Below are positions 37,966 through 48,587 of a DNA stretch of 64,000 bases, piece after piece. The stretch is taken from positions 84,658,142-84,722,141 of the forward strand of contig CM049306.1 in NCBI GenBank assembly GCA_026874595.1. Direction: 5' to 3'. Each line of letters opens with the position of its first letter. Position 1 is the first letter of the stretch. A program made the translations under genes and the position numbers. The stretch comes from Sipunculus nudus. Its lineage: Eukaryota; Annelida; Sipuncula; Golfingiida; Sipunculidae. Under the pieces are notes generated by a model. The model saw only the letters and a program-made list of their open reading frames with translations, searched no databases and was not told where the DNA came from.

Positions 37966-38681
37966 CTGAACTAGGAATGATGAATTGGTTTTTCTTTATA
38001 ACAGCCTCTGAACCTGGTAGAACGAGACAGTATTTATATTTACAGGCACGGGACTAAACAGGATAGTTGTTAATCAGTCTTCATCAAGTTTTTTCTTCTG
38101 GGTCTATTTTAAGCGCTTGTTTGGAATCTGACCAAGTTTATCTGGAATCGTGACAATAAATATGAAAACTAATATTTAGTGCCTTGCTTAAAGGATATAT
38201 TGTCCATTTGTTAAAAGCCATCTGAAGTAGTCATCATCCTGTCTTGAAATGCGCCGATTAAATTATAATATTTATGATTTACACTGAAGTTACATGCAGT
38301 GTATTTAGATAAAGTTATACATGTTCTACAACCCTGTTCACATTAAAAAGAAATATGTACATTGTAGGTTCTTCTGAAATCATCTTTTAATTAGAGATTC
38401 TTTACTTAACATGATTGCTGAGACAAAGCTAAAGATTTATTAAAGGTTATAATACACAGACGAGTTTTCTGCTCATATTAGTGTTCACTTTTACTGACCA
38501 AAGTTCTCCGAGGTCGATATAAAAAAAAACAACACTGTTTTGATATAATCACAAAGTATTGAGGTTGGTAGATATTAGGTTTATCCTTAATAGAACTATT
38601 GGCTTTTCATTTCCCCAATAATAGGTCTTAAACTGGGTCAATAATTGTGACCAAAAAAAGTTTATTAAGGCCAAAATAAAA

Positions 38682-38991
38682 AAAGGTATGGTTCTCAGGC
38701 ACTTTTTTTCAGAAATCAATGCGGGCGGGCGCTTTTTTTTATTTTAATTTTTTTGGTATGTTTCGATAAAAATGTCAAATGATAAGGGAAAAGCATGAAA
38801 ATAACAGTTTTATTTTGCTGAATAAGTAAAAGCACTACAAAACAAAGGAAATTGTATGGTTTTATCTTCTTGAAAGAAATCTCGGAGGGGCAGCAGCTCA
38901 AAATTGGAAAGTTTTTATTGAAAATCAAAATAAAAGTTTTTGATGCGGGGGTTTAAAATTGATGCGGGCGGTGCCTGAGAACCATACCTTT
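38682..38991. mobile_element. MITE with AAAGGTATGGTTCTCAGGCA ends, copy 1
   Basis: Perfect inverted ends of about 20 bp. Similarity of the flanks continues outward (AGGCC near 38668 and GGCCT near 39002), so the true inverted repeat may be about 38 bp. Inside are GATGCGGGCGG-type blocks near both ends and an AT-rich centre. No target duplication is evident. Confidence 0.85.
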
Positions 38992-39394
38992 AATTTTTTT
39001 TGGCCTAACACATTTAGAAGGTAAAAATTTAGAAAAAATAAACTAGAACCTTTTTAAGGCTGGTAAGATTACTGGTTTCCATGGACGACGGCCATTCCTA
39101 ATATTACTCATATATTAGGCTTGTACCCAACGCTTATCTTCACGAACACTAAACTTTCAGCAAATGTTATTAACGGACGGGGCCGCAATATCACTGGACA
39201 CTACTTGAAAAACCTGCTATCATGCAGCCAAGCTTGGCACGAAAAAAATATTCAGGCAACAGTTATAACAAGCTGGAATTTATAAAATTCAACAAGGGTG
39301 TTTATTTGAACGTTTTATTATAATTAACAAAACCGTCACTTTTTAATTTAATCCGTACTAACATATATCTACATACGACAAAAATTAAATATTT

Positions 39395-39398
<4 letters not shown>

Positions 39399-39453
<55 letters not shown>
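39399..39453. repeat. (AT)n microsatellite
   Basis: AT run ending in ATGTATATAG. Confidence 0.97.
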
Positions 39454-39459
<6 letters not shown>

Positions 39460-40799
39460 GTTTTCCCGGAGATCCCTGGTTTGATGCTTGGGTTGTTAAG
39501 GACCACTCAGTCGGTTTATTTTTGAAATCTGATACTGTGAGTTAGGCAGGCATGGCCTATTGAGAGTTCTCACTGCCAGCCCGCGCAGCCCGGTTTTCTG
39601 CCACTGCCATACGGTAACGATCCCTGGGATTCCAACATACTTTATTGTTCAACAGGAATGTATTTGTCACATAAAGCATCAAATGACAGAGGTGATGTGT
39701 TTTTATAAGTAACCAAACTTTGCAGATGACAGCGGAGAAAATAAGTAGGCTAGATATAATGACCTGGAGGGTAAGTCATCACCCTTCCGCCTACCTCACT
39801 GTCTTACATCCATATTACTGACAGCAAGATCTTTTAGATAGTACATTTTTTATGTTCTAACATGACAGAATATGGTTATGTTATAGTACCCACGTATCGC
39901 AATCTTTTTATCAAGTATATAGTTTAGTTCCGATTTAGAATACAATGCCATCTGTAACAATTATTCACTTGTATTTTCTTTCATCTTTTCGTTTAATGCA
40001 AATTTTACCAACCCATATGGTATATCATGTTTTTTTCCTGTCTTTCGTTTTTATCGTACTGTTTATTTCTATTCTAGTAAACTGTATTATACCAGTGTAA
40101 AATATCGATAAAGCGATACAAACCTATTAGTAAAACATTGTCGTGAATTCTGACAATCTTCATATTTACGTTACACTCGTTTTCATTTTACCTTGACCAA
40201 TTTCTGAACATTAACCACAGAGAGGTTTTATAAATAAATTAAAGATTCCAATGTATAACTGTATTTCATCTTGATTACGTTTGGACGTGAATCTCAAGGG
40301 CATTTTTTGCTGCCGAGTACTGTGTAAAAATAATAGCGCAACAATGGAACTATGAACCACCTAGTATTGCTATCTATTCTTGGGTAAGGGCAAGCTAATT
40401 CTTTCCGTCCATGACGTATGTAGTCCTTTATCTGGCGTTAAACAAGATCACGTGATCCGGAGTATTTTATAGCAAACCACGGGAATCGCCCAGTATTCTT
40501 AATCAAACTGCGTGTAACGAAAAAGACACCGGAAGGAAAAAGACCCGGATTTTTATTTGGTTGCGAACATTTTGTCAAGGAACTTTTGACGGAAGGATTG
40601 GAAAAATACTTGACTGTCAAACATTTATGTTATATGGTTAATTGCAATGCATTAATGTCATAAGACAAGCAAAAGTGTTCTGCTTCTCTGAAAAGAAACC
40701 CATGAGATTTAAATCTCAGCACAGATCTTTAGCAAAAAACAGTAAAACTAATATAAGAAAAAGTAAATATTGCAGAGTCGTGACCTGCATAAATCAAGA

Positions 40800-40837
40800 T
40801 CGTCTGGTTACAGTTATAACTGTATATAACCAGACGA
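40800..40837. repeat. Perfect hairpin TCGTCTGGTTA / TAACCAGACGA
   Basis: Two 11-bp arms enclose 16 nt that include the palindrome CAGTTATAACTG. It could extrude as a cruciform; no known family is recognised. Confidence 0.6.
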
Positions 40838-43800
40838 GGGAGAATCATTTTAAAATTCATTTATTTTCTTGTTAAAGGAAATATTAGGGTTAATTAACTC
40901 TGAAAAATATAAAATAATCTGGCTTGATATAGCATGCCTCTAGATCAATAAGTAACTTATGGTTTATATAAATAAGTAGCAACTTCTGCTTTGTCATGTT
41001 TTATCCCTGGCCAAATGTGGTTATGTGGGAGAAATATTTCATAAACAGGATGCATCCGGGAGCAGACCTTGATGCTTGATATATACATCTGAAAAGCCCT
41101 TCAAACAGAAACAGCAGGATATTAATGTAATATGTTCGATTAAAAAGAGGTACTGGCGTTAGCCCCAATCAGCAAAAACAGTCCTAATAACCAAAGGCAT
41201 TATAACAAAAATCAGAGGATCTTTTTCATGTTTTATTCTCCATCCTAAGCCAAAAACATGGTTTGCGACAACTTATACCAAAATCTGTTATTTGATGGTA
41301 ACATTTTCTTGGCTGTTTTAATTTTCCGTCTTTCGGGTAAGGCATAAATTTATAACCAACAGACCACCGCGTTGTATTAATAAATCTGGATGTTTTCCAT
41401 AAGCAGCGGAAGTGACAACGTCGTCTGCTTACCTTTTGGTTGGCGGGAGTAGTTGCTTGGTAACAGGATTGTTTGGCGGGTACCGCAGTTAACTGTGACA
41501 ATATATTGAATAACAGACAGGCTGGATGTGTGTTATCTTATAATAATATACTTACGGATTGTGAGATAACCATTTTACTTTACCTAAATATATATAGTTG
41601 CGCTACAAGCTTCGTGGTCTGCAATGACATTACCTGCGTGCACAGTAACCCCAGACAAATGTATATATACTGGAACGACCCATCGCGCACCTAAAGCCCT
41701 ATGGTAATGGATACAATCGGGCTTGGAGACTATAAGTGATCGTTTAATTCTCGGTTTGTCTAATCTGTGGGTTTTACTGAAATGTTTGATCTGCCGGAAT
41801 TCCACTATAGCGTCCTCATGCGACTCCTTTGATGTTTTTACACGTCTAAGATTGCAGAACAATTCAGTTTAGATAGACGTTTGTTGATATAATAAGATAC
41901 AGTATGCCTGGACTGGCCTGTTGAATACCACATGAGTGACGATCCTCGACGGACAAAGCAAAGTCACTGGTGTCCTCGCTTCTCCGAAGGTAAGGTAAAA
42001 ACTTTTATTCCTGCGTGTAAATAATACGTGCGACGGTCTGTCGCTAGCTGTTGTATCATATGTCGCTCTGGCCAAGCACGCAAGCTTTATGTAATTGAAC
42101 AATATACACTGATTGTATGGTTTAAATTAAACATTTAAATAAGTGTTATCCGATTTAAAAATTCGGCTCATCAATATACAACCATTAGTTTTTGTATATA
42201 GATTTGCTCTCATTTACTGGCCAAATGTTCAACATCTACAGTTCTTAAACAATTACGATTCTTATTTTTCTTAATTCTTTATTGCCAAATGTTGTGCTTG
42301 GTCGTTGAATTCCCTAATAATTTAAGGGACCTATTACGATATCTGATGTCTTTTTACTAAGGAAAATCCGTTGAACCTTAAAACAAATAGGACCAAAAAA
42401 GCTGACTACGCGGTAAACAGGCTGTTCGTTTTGTTAATTTCAAGGTGTTGGGTGGTGGGGGCCAAAAAAAAACTCAAACACATCAAACAAGGATATCAGT
42501 AAGATGAACCAGAGTTTATAGGCATACAACTGTCTACAGTTACATGGTTTTCCTGTTTGTCATGTACAGTGTACATTAAAGCCTGTAGCTAAACAAGATA
42601 ATACATAGGTCATGGAGGCATTAAAAGAATCTGTGTAAGCAGGAATGACCTACATTTTATTATTATGTGCCCAGAGTAATCCAGAAATCACATACATTCT
42701 ACAGATAAGGCAGGTAAATAGCTGGCTTTAATAGTCATATTCCCTTATATTTAACTAAACTCTCTCAGGTTAATTTGATTGTAATCTTAAACATTTCATT
42801 CTCTCTGTGTCGCTTGATTGTGCCTAAAATTTATCAGCATATTTCATGTTACAGCTGTAATAGTCTTGGGCATTCTATTCACCACTTTCCCATAACTGGC
42901 TTTATCACAGCTACTGCAAAAGCCGCACTTATTTCCCTTGAGCACTTGTGTACCTGGTATTACATAGAAGTTATTATGGTTTATTGGGTATTGAAAATAA
43001 AAGGTCCCTTTAAAACGAACGTTTATTAGAGATGATTTTTTAGATGGCTGTAGATTTTTTTAGAGAACGCAGACAGAGATATAAAAAATATACATATTTT
43101 TCACATCCCTTGTTTTGGCACACAACACCAATGGCAGCATGCCGGCGTGGATAACTTGAATACTTTATTTATAATTTTTTCTTACAGAATGGATATCTAC
43201 ATGTTGCTCCATATGAGGTGACCCTTTGAATTTTGCAATTATTTTGTAGTTTTGTAATTTTCAAATGATATGCAGACCAGCCCAAAGCAGTGAGCTGCAA
43301 TGAATGGGTGAGGCACAGGCCTAATAAACTACAGTGAAACCAAAACCATACCATCCTATTTTTTTAGAAATGCAGTTAAACCAAAATATGAGGAAATACA
43401 TCTCAACCCGTTCATTGAAAGCCAGTGTCACGTGCCAAATATACCTAATTTAAAAGCTGCCTAGTGGTTGATTTGTTCCAAAAATATCTGTTAAGAAATG
43501 TAATGTGACCGTCAACCCATGATACACACCATGTCATTTGTCCACAAGATCCAGATGAACAGGAAGGTGGCAAAATATGTTGGTTCAGGGGTTTCATCTC
43601 ATGTAAGGCCTAATGTAATCCCTCCTAGACTAAGTGTCAAACTGTGTGATGATATTTAGAGTTAGACAAGAATCTCCGAATTCGAGCGGGCACACTCTGG
43701 TTAGAATTGATCTGTCCACAAAAAGAGAGAATACAACATGTACAGCAATTCGATTCTGATAGAATCTATATCATTATCGGCTGGACAGTAAGCCATGAAC

Positions 43801-43928
43801 ATTTATGCAAGGGATACGTCGTTCGGTACTAACAAAACTTTAAATTGACAAAACTTCATTCTGAGATTAACCACATTTTATAGTCCCAACACTGTCAACA
43901 AATTTTAACCACAAAGCAGAAGCATAAC

Positions 43929-44130
43929 CAGGTGACGGGTCCAGGAATTTCTGAACCCCCCCCCCCCTTTTTAGCCGCCGCTACCTTTTGAATGGGTTTC
44001 AAACAAATTGTTGCGGTCTGGACCCCCCCACCCCTTTTTTTCCCCCCGACCAGTGGACCATTATTTTTAGTTTTGTCATTAGTCCTCCTGGGTTGGACCC
44101 CTCCTTTTCCCAAATCCTGGATCCGCCCCT
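43929..44130. mobile_element. G/C-tract MITE (GGATCCAGG ends), copy 1
   Basis: The left end has CGGGTCCAGGAA and the right end CCTGGATCCGCCCC, an inverted pair of the form GGCGGATCCAGGA. The body alternates C-tracts with TGGACCCCCC and TTTTCC, plus GTCATTAGTCCTCC and TTGCGGTCTGGACC, all shared with copy 2 at 62814. Confidence 0.7.
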
Positions 44131-44501
44131 TCACAGAAAGTAAAGCAGCGTGCCTTAAATGAACAAGTGTCTCCAATGTTCCCGCGGGAAATTAACAAGG
44201 TTTGACAGGTTTGAAGGTTATTGACATACACAGTGTTACAGGTGCTCTTTTTATTATGTGACACGGGCGTAACTCCTGTTGCGGCACTCGTGTCTGGCCG
44301 CGTATTACATTCTATTGAACTCTCGTTGTCATGTAAGCCTTGGGTTTTCACGCCTGGCCGAGGTCACATGATGAGCCTGGTGTGTCTAGATACACGGCGC
44401 TGTTTTTCTAGAGAATTCCTGAAACCCGTGAAGACTGTGTTGTGCAAGATCTTATAGACTGTTCGAGAAGTGGAAAGTTCTCGGCTTGGGGTGTGAAGGT
44501 A

Positions 44502-44507
44502 TATAAA
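44502..44507 (+). promoter_or_regulatory. LTR TATA box
   Basis: TATAAA within TATATAAAGGGG, at the LTR position equivalent to 11607-11614 in the full element. AATAAA follows at 44831-44836. Confidence 0.6.
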
Positions 44508-44923
44508 GGGGCTGTTTTTTAGAACCAGGGCAGAGAACAGCAGAGCAGATTCCAGCGGACGCAGAAGCGTGTGTCAGGACCTTATCCATTGAATGCGGCA
44601 ATTATAGATTTTCAAAGACTTTCTCCTGGATTTTATACATTTGGACCTCAGTTTACTTTCTGGGTTGTTGCAAGAACTTTCCACTGGACTGTCATTCTCC
44701 GAGAGTTTACATTTAAAGGACTTATCGTGGTGACGATGTTGGTATCCAGGTACTGTGCACGTTATTTTTCAGCTGTTTTGCTGTATAATTCTATTGATTT
44801 AGTGTATTGTATTTTTAGGGTTGTTTTAAGAATAAATTATTATTTTTTTAATCTCCGTAACAGAATTTTTTGTTCATCACGCAAATACGTGATCTGTTTA
44901 CATTAGGTTCCGTAACATAAAAT

Positions 44924-44941
44924 TGGGGGCTCGTCCGGGAT
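44924..44941 (+). other. tRNA-Pro primer-binding site
   Basis: TGGGGGCTCGTCCGGGAT lies 6 nt after the LTR end. It is complementary to the 3' end of tRNA-Pro, CCA included, the same primer used by many gammaretroviruses. It is intact here and decayed in the full-length copy, so it shows the family's ancestral primer. Confidence 0.9.
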
Positions 44942-45427
44942 GCTTAATAGTTTTCAAATTTATTAGGCCTTGACCTGGACACATTGTTTTATCATACATT
45001 GTTAGCATACATACGTGATCTGTTTATATTAGGTTCCGTTACAACAGAAACAGACATATGACATCTTAACTTTTATCAATAAAAAAAACAGATATAAACA
45101 TACACAATCACGTGACTTGCTTACTCTTACCGATGTAATATATTCCTAAACAGACGTATACAAGCACGTAGGCTAACTTGTTAACACATATGGATAAAAT
45201 ATAGGCCTAAACAGACGCAGGGACAAAATTTAGACACATTTATGAATAAAATGTAGATATAAACACCGCAGGTTACTGACATGCTTAAGCTTATATATAA
45301 AATAATTGTCATTAACAAACGCATGCAATAACGTAACTTGTTTACTCTTATGGATAAATATGTTTAAAACATACCCAATTATTTCTTTCATCAAAATGTC
45401 TTGTAAATTAAGCGTCGGCCCAATACA

Positions 45428-45458
45428 ATATATATATGTGTGTGTGTGTGTGTGTGTA
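45428..45458. repeat. (AT)n(GT)n microsatellite
   Basis: Short AT run followed by GT repeats. Confidence 0.95.
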
Positions 45459-45648
45459 TGATTTCAATTTGATACGTTTAATTTTGATTTGTACTCAAAC
45501 TTCAATATGTTTAATCTAATATACTTGTGGTAACGAAATGTTCAACATACCCATGCAGTTGCCGACGGTTCCTTGCCATTCAGCTAATATTATTTATTAA
45601 GTACAATATATTCCAACAGCATAGCTCTTTCAGCAAGTTCTTTTTTTA

Positions 45649-45775
45649 AAAAGGCCATTTAACAATTTGAAATGTATGATACAACAGATATATCTGGCAT
45701 ATATACAGGAGTACAATAGAAGTAGATAACATGCTTGACATTCCACTTGTATTCTGACACGTGTATGCAAGCATT
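45649..45775. repeat. Dispersed direct repeat, copy 1
   Basis: About 125 bp (AAAAGGCCATTTAACAATTT to GTATGCAAGC), nearly identical to 46994-47119, in the same orientation and 1.35 kb apart. Confidence 0.85.
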
Positions 45776-45870
45776 ATAGAGTACATTAATGATAAAACAA
45801 TAAAAAAGCCGATGGCTACATGGTCCATCCCCGATAGCTATAAATGTCAAAGCTATAACATATAAGTATA

Positions 45871-45873
<3 letters not shown>

Positions 45874-45923
<50 letters not shown>
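45874..45923. repeat. (AT)n microsatellite
   Basis: Pure AT run of about 50 bp. Confidence 0.97.
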
Positions 45924-45928
<5 letters not shown>

Positions 45929-46319
45929 CGGATGTAATTAGCGAGTCTGTTCCGGTGAAAAGCCGCTGAGTGTGAGAATGACCACACGTCATTCCCATGG
46001 AGTTTAATATAGCAGTCGTGGGTCTAATTGGGAAGGGTGGGACACAAAGAAGAATGGACCCTCGCCAGAGTAAATAGGATGCCTGGTGCATTTGATGCGA
46101 GGATAATTCTGAGAGATTTACTGCAGGACAGTCCGGGATTTACACACGTCTAGTCAATTATAAGTTAATAAGCAGGGGGGCAAGGTATATATTGCTATCA
46201 TCTATCAGGTACAGGTCACTTGCTGGTTTTGACTCTTTTGGTAAGTTTTTTCTTCCATAAGTAAAGATTCACATACGTACTGCATGAAGAACAACATTTC
46301 TTTAAATTAACCATTTAAT

Positions 46320-46323
<4 letters not shown>

Positions 46324-46368
<45 letters not shown>

Positions 46369-46436
46369 TCTATTGTCGATCTGTAAAGGTATGAAAGAAG
46401 AGTGATGCCTTTTGTGTATATACAATAATTATAATG

Positions 46437-46473
<37 letters not shown>

Positions 46474-46500
46474 TTATTATTATTATTATTATTATAATAT
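46324..46500. repeat. (AT)n and (AAT)n/(ATT)n microsatellites
   Basis: AT run to 46366, then after a 60-bp gap AAT repeats turning into ATT repeats (46428-46500), so the latter can fold back on itself. Confidence 0.95.
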
Positions 46501-46993
46501 ATATGCATAATATTGTATATAAAAGTATTAAATATAACATTATTATATATGTATACAACTACAAGGACAGCATGAACAGAGATATTAGAAAGAGAATATT
46601 ATAAGTTAATTTGGACTATAAAGATCATTTTGTTGAATCCAAGATACAGAAACGGATATTGAAGGGTAAGAAATCCGGATGCAAAACCGTGGGGATCGAA
46701 AGGAGAATTGATAAATTGTATTGTGTGCATCTCTGTGGAAGACTTAACGTGACTATGCCTTCAGCTGTTATCAGTCCATAATAGACTAAAGAATTATATT
46801 CAATTTCCGGACTCCGGTGTGTGTATCAATTAGTGGTTTGGTTCGACTGCGTCTGAGGAACAGATGCGTCCTCTAGGCTCAGACAGATAATTATAAACTG
46901 GAGCTTGTGAATTAAATGGTATAAGTAAAATGATCCTTATGGGACAGGGCTACGAAATGTTGGGGATGACAAATCCGTTCTGGATTCAGTGCA

Positions 46994-47119
46994 AAAAGGC
47001 CCTTTAACAATTTAAAATGTATGATACAACAGATATAACTAGCATATATACAGGAGTACAGTAGAAGTAGATAACATGCTTGACATTCCATTTGTATTCT
47101 CACACGGGTATGCAAGCTT
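46994..47119. repeat. Dispersed direct repeat, copy 2
   Basis: Copy of 45649-45775. It lies between two further short direct repeats, GGGGATGACAAATCCGTTCT (near 46962) and GGGGATGATGAATCCGTTCT (near 47156), each followed by CAGTGCAAAA. Confidence 0.85.
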
Positions 47120-48109
47120 ATCTGGATATATCTTATTTTAATATGACCACATGATGGGGATGATGAATCCGTTCTTTTTTCAGTGCAAAATATTTTAAAT
47201 ATGATGCGCTCGAGTGGTCATTGGTCTCATATACTGTGTACCGAAGTATAAAACCTGACGGTCCCACATTTTGAAAACGAAACGAACTTTAATAACCATA
47301 TTTGAAGAATTATCCTGTTCACTTTGTACTTCATTATTTGCTGAGCACCAGTATGTTCATAGATTAAACCCATGTTTACTTAGTACAATATTTATATATA
47401 AAATGGTCTCATAAAGAGGAGCAGTTACATCTATCGTATGAAATGAACCACACAATTGTTAATGAACCACAAAATTGGAAGAATGTTCATATTTATAAGG
47501 GTAAAGGTATTTTATATATTTTGTGATTTTGTTCCCTGCAAGAAAGTCAGACTGCATTGGGTATAAACATTTCTGGTGTTTGAGTAGTTAACATTTGACA
47601 AATGAGCCCGATTACGAGAACATGCAGGTGAGAGTTATTCAGAGTTGGCTTTCGTTGGAGTTCTTTGCGTGACTAGTCGACCGACAAAGCTCATAAAAAA
47701 TCGCAAAAGACGTATTTTCTAGCGCGGTTGCCAGCCAGGAACAAAAAATGTCATCTTAAGTCTTAAATTAGTACATTTCACGGGGTTGGCCGGTTGACTA
47801 TACACCTCCTCAGGGGGAAAGTTTAGAGTTTTTTTCAGGTCTGACCTAAGTGGTTGAGATAAAGATATACGGGTCCATCGTAAGGACATGCAACACTCTT
47901 TCGTATTGTTCATGATATAGTTCTATTGACTTTGTTGAGATATAAATTGTAACTTAATGTTTAGTATGTATGAAAATATTGGAACATACGCTCAAGAAAA
48001 TCAGACAGCCTATCCACAGGCTTTTGTTTAACAATCTGGCAAGGCATGCTGGGAAGGCTTAGGACGGTCTATCCGTAAGAGACCCCATGGGAACCTATGA
48101 AGGAACCAC

Positions 48110-48300
48110 CATTTATCGGTTTTGTAAGCCGACCTTCCATCTACAGGTGAAATCGGTAGGATCAGTAGATGTGAGGGTGCCGCCGGCCGTATGTTTAAAA
48201 CCCCGGCAAGAAATATCGGCTGCATTGTCAAGGATTTTCCAGCCAAATAATTCGGTAGATGTGATGACGGAACCGAAAAATCGGCTGATTTATGCAAAAA
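48110..48300. repeat. Dispersed repeat sharing a CGGTAGATGTGAGGGTGC core with 528-600
   Basis: GTAGATGTGAGGGTGC then CGCCGGCCGTATGTTTA is nearly matched at 557-592. Short ATCGGC motifs lie on both sides, suggesting a small transposon whose ends I cannot fix. Confidence 0.45.
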
Positions 48301-48304
48301 AATA

Positions 48305-48587
48305 AAAGGTATGGTTCTCAGGCACCGCCTGCGTCAATTTTAACCCCCCGAATCAAACATTTTCATTTTGATTTTCATCTTTCAAGAAGATAAAATAATA
48401 CAATTTTAATTCGATTTTCTTTGTTATGTAGTGCTTTTAACTGTTAGGCAAAAAACCCTGTTATTTTCATGCTTTTTCCAGATCATATGACATTTTTCAC
48501 CGAAACAGACAAAAAAAGGTCAAAAATAAAATACCGCCGGCCCGGATTGATTTCTTGAATAAAAAAGTGCCTGAGAACCATACCTTT
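48305..48587. mobile_element. MITE with AAAGGTATGGTTCTCAGGCA ends, copy 2
   Basis: Same terminal repeats as 38682-38991 and an internal sequence matching it in reverse orientation (CATGACATTT-like, CATGCTTTTTCC, TTATCTTCTTGAAAG in reverse). At 283 bp it is slightly shorter than copy 1. Confidence 0.85.

Larger units (their letters stand above)
39010..43928. other. Anonymous AT-rich sequence
   Basis: Apart from the microsatellite at 39399 and the hairpin at 40800, no gene, RNA or repeat is recognised. Confidence 0.6.
44234..45043 (+). mobile_element. Internally deleted Gmr1-like element
   Basis: A 684-bp 5' LTR (44234-44917) is followed by the primer site and about 60-80 bp of leader, then jumps to the last 39 bp of a 3' LTR (45005-45043). 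ACAG flanks both outer ends (44230-44233 and 45044-45047), so this is a single insertion that lost gag, pol and most of its 3' LTR. The leader aligns with the full element's (GGCCTTGACCTGGACACATTG here). Confidence 0.9.
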
